DNA from: Acanthamoeba sp. SK_2022b
Lineage: Eukaryota; Discosea; Longamoebia; Acanthamoebidae
DNA length: 29,624 nucleotides
Direction of reading: 5' to 3'
NCBI GenBank assembly: GCA_027943245.1
Contig: JANDJZ010000636.1
Coordinates: 1-29,624, forward strand
A program made the position numbers and the translations under genes. The notes below the pieces were generated by a model. It made no database searches. It saw nothing but the letters and a program-made list of their open reading frames with translations, and was not told where the DNA came from. The first letter of the stretch is position 1; every line of letters begins with the position of its first letter. This document shows positions 1 to 9,240 of the stretch, one piece after another.

Positions 1-106
1 ACACACACACACACACACACACGTCACCCAACATGTTGAGCGATCTCTGGGATTCGGGAGCAAGGGACAAGTGAAGACAAGAGGGAGATAAAGAATAGAG
101 GCGCAC

Positions 107-1554
107 GTGATCCATCCGGTAAACTCGGCCTGCGAGTTGGGGCGCACGACCAGCGTGTACTCGGCCGACCAGTTGATGCCCGAGGCCTCTGAGATAGGAT
201 GCGATAACACAAATACACGCTCTCTTCAGCGAGCTGACGCTGCAGTGCGCAATGCATTGGGGCGCTGTTACCGTAGGTGAGCTGTGCCTTGTGCGCGCTC
301 TCCTGATCCGTCTCGACCACACAGTGCAAGGTCGGTTCCCTGGTAGTGGCAGTTTGTCAGACCAGCGAATTACAAAATTATGAAATTAAAAATTTCATTT
401 AAACCGAGATGGCATGGTGCGATGTAAGGATGTGGAATAGGGCTACGAACTTATTGAACGACTGATGGTTGACCTCGGCACTGATGATGTGAGCGCTAGT
501 GACGGCCACGACCGTACCCTCCTGTCCGGAGCGCGTCAGCACAGCTGAACAGAGAAATGGGCACGTGCCCACGCGTGGGCAGGTGTACCTCGGTCTCGAT
601 CACGACATCCTTCTGCTCGGAGTCAATGTGGATCAACTTGCCCCTGACGCTGCTCTCCTCCTTACCGCTCAGCCTCAGCGTGATCTGCGCGTGTGCAAAT
701 CCCGATCAACGTTAACGGTGCCAATGTTTGGAGTTCGTCTCGCGGGGGAACAGCAGCACGCAACAGCCAAATAGGCAGAGGCGCACCAGCTCCCCGATGG
801 ACTCGGACATCAGGGCGTTGAACGAATCGACACCATTCTCGAGCCTGGCGTTGGTGTTGGTGTTGGTGTTGGTGTTGGTGTTGGTGTTGGTGTTGGTGTT
901 GGTGTTGGTGTTCAGTGGGCCAAAGCTGTGAACAGACAGGCGTACGTGTGCTCGATGATGGAAGCCTCTGAGTCGGTGAAGGAATGGAAGTTGAGTGAAG
1001 CAGGATGGATGGATGACGGCAGATCACGGATCACGGCACGACCGCCGTTCTCTACCTCCACGACTCGGTCCTCTCGTACATACACTTGTCCTGCGATCAC
1101 ATGATGTCGTTTGAGCGGCGCCAAGCGAGCCATAAATGCAAGCACATGTACCGTTGTGGAAGACGAGGAGGCTGGTCTCAGCGTCAAAGGGCTTCACATC
1201 CTCCTCAACCTTCTCCTTTACCTCCTCTGCTTCATCAGGACTCGTAGTCATCGTGATGCTGATGCCAGTGTCTTTTCGTGCCGCAGTGGGCCGTCAGTCT
1301 CTTCGCCATAAATAAATAAATAAATAAATAAAAAAAGAGGTTGAGTGTAGGGCACCGTCATCGTCGCTGGAGGCAGAGCGGTTGTCTTCGTCCTCTGGCG
1401 CAAGGCTCGAGAAGGAGGACTCGCTCTTGCCCTTCTTCTTGACGCTCTTGCTGCGCTTCCGCTCACCACCTTCGAGCAGGCCGTCTTCCTTTTCCTCAAG
1501 GCTGCTGGGTCGTGGCGACAGCGGCTTCTTGGACAGCATACTAAACAGACTCAT
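107..1554 (-). CDS. DUF4139-family protein, 5' part (eight exons, continues off the left edge)
   Basis: Exons in transcript order are 1554-1356, 1271-1152, 1090-946, 844-787, 684-589, 521-451, 339-272 and 188-107; all seven complete introns are GT-AG and phase-consistent, and the eighth runs off the edge. About 279 residues are visible. Residues 1-85 are Ser/Lys/Glu-rich and probably disordered. Then come FHNGQVYVREDR and DLPSSIHPASLNFHSFTD, which fit the N-terminal half of DUF4139 proteins (a 'YNxGxAxVR' strand, then 'VPxxIDPxSVxFxS'). Near residues 252-270, LTYEASGINWSAEYTLVV followed by FTGWIT matches the family signature 'YxxSGINWxAxYxxxL...LTGWVTI'. The family has no established enzymatic role; bacterial members are usually secreted or envelope proteins, but no signal peptide is visible here. 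The start is the first ATG of the exon. Family assignment rests on recalled motifs; exon 4 and the exon 1/2 junction are the least certain parts. Confidence 0.7.
850..912. repeat. Hexanucleotide microsatellite (GTTGGT)n, about 10 units
   Basis: Perfect hexamer tract inside intron 3 of the DUF4139-family gene, reading AACACC on the transcript. It ends just upstream of the acceptor at 846-845. It can be read as a His-Gln or Leu-Val repeat, but splicing on both sides removes it. Confidence 0.9.
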
Positions 1555-1749
1555 CTTCCACTTATACTTTCAGAAACGACGCAACCGTTCAGATCTTCTC
1601 GGGTGGCTTTGTGTGGAGACACGTTCAGCGCAAACCCCTTTTCACGGCCAAGCCATTACTTGTCGACCGTTAACACAGGGAAGGAAGAAAACATATTGGC
1701 GGGAACGTAGCGGCAGAGTGTACACGAGAAGGGAGGGAGAGGAGAGCGA

Positions 1750-3609
1750 TCAGGAATCGGCAAGCTTCTGGAGAGAGCTGGCGAGCACGTTCGAGAAGGC
1801 GGAGGAGTCGGCGGGAGAGGAGGAGGCCTCCTTGGACGGGCTCTGTGGTGGCGTGACCACGATGGTAGGGACGCCTGCACGTTGTAGAAGAAAGAAGAAG
1901 GCCGATGAGAAAGATAACGCGGGAGACAAGAGACGGCGGTGGGAGGACGTACCCTTGGGTGGAGTACAGGAGAAGTCTTCGGCGTCGTCGAGCGTGGTGG
2001 AAGGCGAGATGCTTGTAGAGGGGAAGCCCTCACAAGACTGAGTAGCGGCAGCAGTCGTAGTAGGAGAGGACGAGGTTTGCGCCGATAAAGACGGCGATGA
2101 GGAAGGGGCGGGAGAAGAAACCAAAGAGAGAGTGGAAGAAGAGGGCGAGGCTGATGAAGGTGGGGAGCACGAAGAAGATGGAGACAATCGCAGCTCCTGA
2201 CTGTCCTCGGTACCATTACATGACACACTTGCAAAAGGAGGAGGACACTGTTGTGAGACCCCCTCGTCCGTTTTCTACATGTGCCTGCAAGGAAGCGTAC
2301 TAGTTGATGGGGTGGAAGGTGTAGCCCATTTCGACCAGGAGGCGCTCCTTGTCGGTCACGATGCCTATCTGGTCCCCGCTGTGGAGCATCATCCTCTTGC
2401 TCTTGGTCAGCCGCTTGCCATTGATGAACGTGCCGTTGCCTGAACGACACGCAGCGAACGAGAGAGAGAGAGAGAGTTGGCGCACGACAGTGGAGGAGTG
2501 GCGAGTGAGGAGGGGAGGCAGCTACCGCTGGTGTCGACGATCCAGTACTGTCGAACCTCGCTGGAGTCGTTGAGGGTGCGCGCCACGACGCAGTGAATCT
2601 CGAAGTGGGCCCGGCTGATCCTGACGAGCAGGTCCGTGGGGAGGTGCTCCATCATCATGCGGCCGAGAACGAACGGCTTGTCGGGGTGCCACTGCCGATA
2701 CAGTGTCCGAATGCCTGCAGACAACATGTCAAAAAATAGAAATTAATTTAAATTGTAAATAGAACAAAAAGAATATGAATATTTATCGCAATAAAAATGA
2801 ACAAATATTGGATGGGCTAAATTGAGCAAGGCGGTAGTGGCGTGTACCTTGACAGCCCTTCATCTGAAATATCTCCTCCCGGGCAAAGAGGAGCAGCTTG
2901 TACGCGAACTGGCACTCCTCCGAGTCCTCATCGTCCTCCACGTGATGAGAGTCGGGCGCCAAGGCGAACTTTGCTTTCGACAGCGAAGCCAGAGGCGGCC
3001 CCATCAACCTTCAGATAAATTAATAGAATTAGAAATAATTTTTTTGTATTAATAGAAATAAAAATACAAGCAAAGTAATAATAATATTGGATTAGTGGAT
3101 TCATCTAGACGAACGGAGAGCGGATTGAGGTGGTTCCACCCTACCTCTGCGGTCGATTCTCGAGGTCGTCCGTCCTGGGCCGTTTGTTAGCCTGCTCCTT
3201 CTCCGGAACACGACGCTCCTGCAGCTCATTGCCTGAGCAAAGGAAAGAGGGGCGCGACGACGTTGACGACCCGACGCGATCGCGAGTGTCGAAGCCCTGA
3301 CCGTGAGCAGGCAGCAGAGGCAACGACGGAGAGCGTTTATTGGATTGGGGGGGGGTCTACGAACCTGAAGGGGCTGGTCGTTTTGCTCGCTGTGTTGGTT
3401 GCTGGTCGCGCTGCTGTTTGCTCTGCTTCCGGTGGTGGTCCAGAAGCTGCCTGTAGCTGTCCAGGATGCTCAGTTTGCCCGTGAAGTTGGCCAGCTCGTA
3501 GATATCTACATCGCCATCGTCATTCCTGATGACATGTGAGGCAGGAGGTGACGTGAGCCGGCACGGTTCGCATCGAGAGCTCACATTCAAACGGTCACTC
3601 GAGCCCGTC

Positions 3610-3666
<57 letters not shown>

Positions 3667-4726
3667 TGTGGGGTGTTGCTCGTACCGATCCAGTTGCCGC
3701 CGCAGCAGTTCAATGCTGGAGTCCCGTTGCACTTCAAACTGGTGTTCGAAGGCCGCCCGGAACTGGTTCCACGTTACCTTGAACGTCTGGTGATCATAGC
3801 GAGAGGGGATGAGAAGAAGTGGAAGAAAAACGCGTCGCCACGCCAAGACCAAGAGGGCGAAATCAACGGGAGGTTGGTCAACCTTGGGTCCAAAGTGATG
3901 GGCCCAGAAGGTCTGGGTCTCCTGGTTCTTGACCAGCCGCAGTGCAGAGAATCCCTGGTCCGCTTCGGCCACGCCCTGAAGAAACAGCCGGGGCACAGTG
4001 CGTAGCGCCGTGAGATGGGCAAACGCACGCAAAGGACAGGCGGCGAGTTGTTTTTGAGCTGCGGTACCTTTTGCTTGTGTTGGTTAGCAGTGGTGATGGC
4101 AAGCGAGAGGATCGGACAGAGTGTCTTGAGCTTCTCTTGATGTGCCTTGAGTTCAGATAGGTCGTTGCTAGACCAAAGCCTGATCGGGCAGGGATGATCA
4201 GCGCTGGTGGATGGACAGCAGGATATCACCGATTCGCAAAGAAGAGAGAGGAGGAGGACGAACCATGACATCAGTCGCTGCGAGATGGTTGTGGGTGGGG
4301 TCATCCTCTCCAAGGCATTCTTGGCGTTAATCATGCTGTACATCATCATGGAGACGTCGAGAAGGCTGCGTTAGAAGTACAGCCGGAAGAGTAGAAGGAG
4401 GAAGCAGGTCAAAGAAAGGCACCATTGCTGTAGAGCTTGCAAGATATCATTTAGGTCTGGGTGGTCGTGCTCGCTGTTGATGAGAGGCCGTATCGCAACC
4501 TCAACCAGGCCAATGGTCACACCTTCATCATGGCGCGAACAAAATATCATGTCAAAAAATAAAGCCGCAAAAAAATCATTTGCCACTGGCTGCCCGCCGT
4601 TGCGAATTGGAACCGAGAGTAAGAATTGGTACCGAGATCTTTTACTTCATTCGACATCTCGGCATTGCTCTGTACGAGTTCCCTCACGTTGGATATGGTC
4701 AGCAGAAGGGGCTCCACCAGCTCCAT
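1750..4726 (-). CDS. Cbl-like helical/EF-hand module fused to an FHA domain (13 exons, 575 aa)
   Basis: Exons are 4726-4633, 4522-4423, 4365-4264, 4167-4068, 3975-3883, 3786-3686, 3525-3365, 3232-3145, 3008-2848, 2714-2526, 2439-2301, 2227-1953 and 1874-1750; every junction keeps phase. Residues 1-132 are predicted helical without recognisable catalytic motifs, like the four-helix adaptor bundles of Cbl or MLKL. Residues 133-235 align by eye with the Cbl EF-hand region (FWAHHFGPKTFKVTWNQFRA against Cbl [20 protein letters not shown]), with a canonical calcium loop DRNDDGDVDIYE at 196-207. Residues 236-333 are a polar linker with a basic patch (KRPR). Residues 334-440 are an FHA domain: LGR, SRAHFEI and GNGTFINGKRL supply the Gly-Arg, Ser/His and Asn-Gly signatures of phosphothreonine binding. 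The tail (443-575) is Ser/Pro/Thr-rich with TPPQSPSK-type phosphosites. It probably acts as a calcium-dependent phospho-adaptor; no RING or kinase is present. Confidence 0.82.
3611..3665. repeat. (GT)n dinucleotide microsatellite, about 27 units
   Basis: Lies in intron 6 of the Cbl-like/FHA gene, about 20 nt from the donor, and reads (AC)n on the transcript. Translations through it (Cys-Val or Thr-His repeats) are artefacts. Confidence 0.95.
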
Positions 4727-4893
4727 ACAGATCCAATTAAATTATGACCCTACTCGTATGTGATTATGATTATGAAAAAATATCGTTGACACTTTTGGCG
4801 GTAGGAAGCGTTATGATTTTCTTCGAAAACTTTCGGTGCGATGAACTTCAGGCGGATGAAACAGAAAATCAAAGAGAAAAATTTTCCGCCACA
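4727..4893. promoter_or_regulatory. Divergent intergenic region between the FHA gene and the acidic-protein gene
   Basis: The 167 bp between the two chosen start codons are AT-rich and contain repeated GATTATGA-like runs near 4761-4777. An in-frame ATG at 4744 exists for the + gene, but it would leave only 17 bp between the two starts and add an unusual AT-rich, hydrophobic N-terminus. I therefore treat this as a shared promoter and 5'UTR. No classical TATA box stands out. Confidence 0.4.
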
Positions 4894-6012
4894 ATGGATG
4901 GCACATCAGTTGTAAAATTGGAGGTGTCGGAGGGCGAAGACGACCACACAGAGCACCATGTTGCGAGAGCCGATGGAAAGGCCGCGATTAAATCCGAAAG
5001 CGTAAATCATTATTCGGAATCCGCCTGCAGGCTTCGTAGACGAGCCTTATACCACTTACGTGTAGGGCCGACCACGGTACTGCCTTTGCTCCTCGTGCTT
5101 CACGATCCGCGTCAGATCGAGTCCACGCCCCAAGATGAAGACGATGAGAGCGTTCGACAAGGAGGTGCACAGCAGTTTCTTCGGGCACTAACACTAGCCT
5201 TGCGAGACGTGCTGACGGCCTACCTCGTCGCCTCGCCCATCGACGGCCGCGTATGGTTGTCCGTTCCTTCCTCTACATCTTCTTCGACGTCCCTGTCCTC
5301 GTCTTCGGGTGGCAGGCGGTTCTTCTCCGTGCCCGGCCGCACGGATGTGCGGTTCACCTACCGGTTTGCACCCACTACGCCACGCTACGCGGTCATGAGC
5401 AAGTACACGACCGGCGGCCACGGGCGCAAGAACGATGAGAACAGAGCAAAGAAGAAGGCGAAGCAAGACGATGTAGAAGAAGTGGAAGAGCATAAGGGAA
5501 AGGAGAGGGACAAGGAAACGGACGAGGACAAAGGTGAGACAGAGGAGCAAGAAGGCGGGGCAGTAAGCGGTAGCGAAGAGCAAGAATCTGCTGTTGAAGA
5601 AGACAGCGACGAAGATAGCGAGGAGGAAGATGGAGACCTCGAAGGGGACGACGACGAAGAGGGTCTTAGCGAAGACGAGCTTCTGGAGCGACGGCGCAAG
5701 AAGCAGATGAAGAACCTGGGCGACCGCTACCGCGGCTTTGCTGTAACGCCTCACACGCTCGTTGTAGAGACGCTGAGCACGAGCGCAGCCGCCACAATGG
5801 ACATCCTCGAGCACGCGGCCTCTACGTCGACCAACCCACCGCCCCCGGCGCACAAGCTCTCCCACTACTTTGGAAGTAGTAGCGGCGGGTCTGGCACCTC
5901 TTCGGGCAAGGCAGGAGCCAAGCGACGCGCTACACCGGCGGGAAGGAAGTCTACAGGCACCATCAAGACCAGCAACAAGTCCAAGGCCAAGAAGAGACGT
6001 AGCAACTCTTAG
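4894..6012 (+). CDS. Unrecognised acidic/basic, probably nuclear protein (372 aa)
   Basis: Single open exon. I chose ATG 4894 (CCACAATGG context) over the in-frame ATG at 4744. Residues about 50-185 look folded (RALYHLRVGPTTVLPLLLVL, then FLRALTLALRDVLTAYLV, then RTDVRFTYRFAPTTPRYAVM), but I do not recognise the family. Residues about 195-270 are a long Lys/Glu then Glu/Asp/Ser low-complexity stretch. LLERRRKKQMKNLGDRYRGF follows, and the last 45 residues are Ser/Gly then Lys/Arg-rich (KAKKRRSNS), consistent with nuclear or nucleolar localisation. AHKLSHYF near residue 325 resembles a PCNA-interaction box with Ala in place of the initial Gln. Function is unknown; chromatin or DNA-replication association is only a guess from composition. 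Confidence 0.65.
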   Translation: MDGTSVVKLEVSEGEDDHTEHHVARADGKAAIKSESVNHYSESACRLRRRALYHLRVGPTTVLPLLLVLHDPRQIESTPQDEDDESVRQGGAQQFLRALTLALRDVLTAYLVASPIDGRVWLSVPSSTSSSTSLSSSSGGRRFFSVPGRTDVRFTYRFAPTTPRYAVMSKYTTGGHGRKNDENRAKKKAKQDDVEEVEEHKGKERDKETDEDKGETEEQEGGAVSGSEEQESAVEEDSDEDSEEEDGDLEGDDDEEGLSEDELLERRRKKQMKNLGDRYRGFAVTPHTLVVETLSTSAAATMDILEHAASTSTNPPPPAHKLSHYFGSSSGGSGTSSGKAGAKRRATPAGRKSTGTIKTSNKSKAKKRRSNS

Positions 6013-6721
6013 AACGAAGAGAGATCACGCAACTTTGCAACTATGAGGCGTGCTGTCTGGTGTTTCGGGTGCGGGTTGTGGTGGTGTTGAGGGCGCACTT
6101 GGCCAGCCTCGGACTCGTGCCCACAACGCAGCTGACGCAGCGACAAAAGCTGGCGACGTGGTAGGAAAGAACAGCCGGGAGGAGAGGTTCCCACTCACGT
6201 TTGGGACCTTGCCCGTTCTGCGCGGGCGGTGCCCCTCGGGCTGGGCTTCTGGGCTCGCCCAGCGAAACCACCAGCGCCGCCTGCTCCAGCCCAGTCGTCC
6301 AGTGATCCCGCCTTATCGGCCGGAACGTTGCGCTTTCCCAGCGCCGAGCCCCATTGGCCGGCCGACAATGGAACGGCCCGCGTCGGTCGAATTTCCACCT
6401 CATAAGCTGGAAATTCCGAAGGAAGAGTTATAAGTGGCCTGTGGCGGGGTCACCAACATAAAAGGGCTGGGACCGGGGCAAGCTTGTTCCTCAGTTGCTT
6501 CACAGCCTCACAGCACCACATACACACCCTTACCTACACCCACCGGCCTCTGGTCGTCCCATCCCCATTACCGCCACAGCACAGGTACCTCCACCATGCC
6601 CTTTGTCCGTGCCTAGCGGTGTTACACGTTCGGTTTTGCCGTCGTAACGTTACCTCGCACCAGAGTCGGAAGCCTCGTTCCTGATCTTTGAGATTTGTAT
6701 GCTCGCAGATTAGCAAATCAG
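6013..6721 (+). promoter_or_regulatory. Upstream region, TATA box and probable 5'UTR intron of PEPCK
   Basis: No conserved protein is encoded in either strand here. A TATA-like element (TATAAG) lies at 6429-6434. Downstream, a donor-like CACAG/GTACCTCC at 6584/6585 and an acceptor-like AAATCAG at 6715-6721, directly before the PEPCK ATG, suggest a 5'UTR exon followed by an intron of about 137 nt. The sequence between 6050 and 6420 is GC-rich promoter-proximal DNA. Confidence 0.5.
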
Positions 6722-8830
6722 ATGGATAAGCTGTCGTCGTCCCCCAAGGCCACGCCCATGTTCGAGAGCCAGCTCTCGGCCCACCTCAAGCCGTTTGCCT
6801 CTGGCGAGGTCCGCCCGCGCCTGTCGGCCAAGCAATGGCACGAGCTTCACGACGAGGAGCTCGAAAGCGTGAGCCTCGAATACGCCGGTATCCACATCCA
6901 CAACATTATCCGCAACCCCAGGTACACCTTTCCTTCCACCGACAGCTCTCGTTCTGCCTCCGTAGTTGCCTTTTTTAATTTTATGAAACTTTTTGCCAAT
7001 CAAAAATATATTGTTTATTTTTGATAAATTTATTTATTTTGCTGACTTTGCTTTGGTTCTGGTACCAGTGTTCCCAAGCTCTACGAGTTGGCCCTCAAGC
7101 ACGAGAGCGGCACGGCGGTGACCTCGACCGGTGCCCTCGTGTGCAAGTCCGGCAAGCACACCGGCCGCTGCCCGCAGGACAAGCGCATCGTCAAGGAGTC
7201 CTCGTCCGAGAAGGACGTCTGGTGGGGCCCCATCAACTTCCCGCTCAGCGACCACTCCTTCATGATCAACCGGTACCCACATCTCCCCGCTTCCCGCCAC
7301 CGCCACGCTCTCACGTGCGCAAGTCGCTCACTGTGGCGTTGGATCAACAGCGAGCGTGCCATCGATTACCTGAACACGAGGGAGCGCCTCTACGTGGTCG
7401 ACGGCTACGTCGGCTGGGTGCCCGAGCACCAGCTCAAGGTGCGCGTGATCTGCGCGCGTGCCTACCACGCCCTCTTCATCAGCAACATGATGGTCCGCCC
7501 GACCGACGAGCAGCTGCTCGACTTTGGCGAGCCCGACGTCATCATCTACAACGCCGGCCAGTTCCCGGCCAACCGCTACACCGAGTACGCCCTCACACCA
7601 CCCGACACCACGCACCTCACTCGCTACACCTGCTGACGTCATCATGTCTGTGGCGTAGGGGCGTGGCATCGTCCACCAGCGTGTGCCTGAGCTTGGCCCG
7701 CCGCGAGATGGTCATTCTGGGCACCGAGTACGCCGGCGAGATGAAGAAGGGCATCTTTACCTTCATGCACTACTTCATGCCCAAGCAGGGCGTGCTCTCG
7801 CTTCACAGCAGCGCCAACGCGGGGCCCGAGGGCGACGTGTCGCTGTTCTTCGGCCTGAGCGGCACCGGCAAGACCACGCTGTCGGCCGATCCCAAACGCG
7901 GCCTCGTCGGCGACGACATGCACTGCTGGTACAACAACGGCGTGTTCAACATGGAGGGCGGCTGCTACGCCAAGGCGATCGACCTCGACCCCAAGCAGGA
8001 GCCGGAGATCTTCAACGCCATCCGCTTCGGCGCCGTCCTCGAGAACGTCGTCTACGACGAGCACTCGCGCGTCGTCGACTACCACGACATCAGCATCACC
8101 GAGAACACCCGCACGGCCTACCCGATCGAGTTCATTCCCAACGCTATCATCCCCTGTGTCGCCGGCCACCCCAAGAACGTCATCCTCCTCACCTGCGATG
8201 CCTTTGGCGTCCTCCCGCCCGTCTCCAAGCTCACCCCCGAGCAGACCGCCTACCACTTCATCACCGGCTACACGGGTACCTCCGCCCTCACCAAACCTCA
8301 ACCTACACACACACCGAATTCGATCTGACATTTGTGGCCATTCGATGATGTCTGCAGCCAAGGTCGCCGGTACGGAGGTGGGCATCACCGAGCCCGTGTG
8401 CACGTTCTCGCCGGCCTTCTCGGCCCCGTTCCTGGTGTTCCACCCCAACGTGTACGCTGACATGCTCATCGAGAAGGTCAAGAAGCACAACGTGCACTGC
8501 TGGCTGGTCAACACCGGCTGGTCCGGCGGCGGCTACGGCGTCGGTGCCAGGATGAAGCTCAGCTGGACGCGAGCCATCATCGACGCCATCCACAACGGCG
8601 AGCTGGCCCAGTGCGACTACGAGAACTTTGAGGTGTTCAACGTGAGCATCCCCAAGGCCGTGCGCGGCGTGCCCTCGGAGATCCTCAACCCCGTCAACTC
8701 GTGGCAGGACAAGGCCGCCTACAAGGCCACCCTCGAGAAGCTGGCCCGCAAGTTCATCAACAACTTCGCGGCCTACGCCGACGGCTGCACGCCGGGCACC
8801 ATCGCCGCCGGCCCCAAGCTGGCCGCCTAA
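6722..8830 (+). CDS. pckA: ATP-dependent phosphoenolpyruvate carboxykinase (5 exons, 575 aa)
   Basis: Catalyses oxaloacetate + ATP to phosphoenolpyruvate + CO2 + ADP (EC 4.1.1.49), the committing step of gluconeogenesis. Exons are 6722-6921, 7069-7272, 7351-7584, 7659-8275 and 8358-8830, all phase-consistent. Recognisable segments in order: [15 protein letters not shown] (substrate side), [29 protein letters not shown], the kinase-1 loop [14 protein letters not shown] at residues 278-291, kinase-2 [11 protein letters not shown] with the metal-binding Asp pair, [14 protein letters not shown], and [13 protein letters not shown]. This is the ATP-type family (PF01293), not the GTP-type of animals. 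Bacterial and fungal relatives are about 540-550 residues, so the length is normal with a short N-terminal extension. Acidic residues near the N-terminus argue against a mitochondrial presequence, so it is probably cytosolic. The start is the first in-frame ATG after a likely 5'UTR intron. Confidence 0.96.
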
Positions 8831-9108
8831 GCCCTTTTCCTCGCCCTCCAACCCACCCCCACTTTTAACCGCGAGAGATGTGTTTTTTTCCACAGAGGAA
8901 AACCAGGCCATGTACAAAATGAACGAAGCTTGTGTTCGTGGGAAACGATTTCTTTTTTGTCGTTTTCTTTTTTCCCTTTTTCCTAGGAAGAGGTAAAGAA
9001 AAAAAAGAAAAACATAGAAAATAGCAACACAGAATAGATTAGCGAGCCAGCATAGGTACACGCGTAACGCGTACTTCTGCATTTATACAACCACCTTCTT
9101 CAGCGTAC
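8831..9108. other. Intergenic region between PEPCK and the Nudix gene
   Basis: Contains the PEPCK 3'UTR, with T-rich then A-rich tracts around 8880-9020, and the Nudix promoter. TTTATACAA near 9082-9090 is a TATA-like element. No coding potential is seen. Confidence 0.5.
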
Positions 9109-9240
9109 ATGCGCTTGCTTGCTTGCAGCAACCTTGCCAGCAAGCTCCCCTCTTACACTTACTTTCTTCGCTGCCGCGTCGTTGTACCCCACGGCGTAAC
9201 CTCACTCGCCTGCCGCCAACAGCACCAACAACCACGAAGT

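Noticed and set aside
1656..2450. Pro/Leu/Arg-rich 264-residue frame on the - strand
   Set aside because: Shifted reading of the last exons of the FHA gene; the spliced frame keeps phase through conserved FHA sequence and ends at 1750.
3357..4032. Thr-His and Cys-Val repeat proteins read through the (GT)n tracts here and in four other introns
   Set aside because: Splice sites flank each repeat and the flanking exons join in phase without it; the repeat translations have no conserved neighbours.
7642..8514. A 290-residue open frame antisense to PEPCK
   Set aside because: It mirrors the GC-rich codon pattern of PEPCK, and the sense strand encodes a clearly conserved enzyme.
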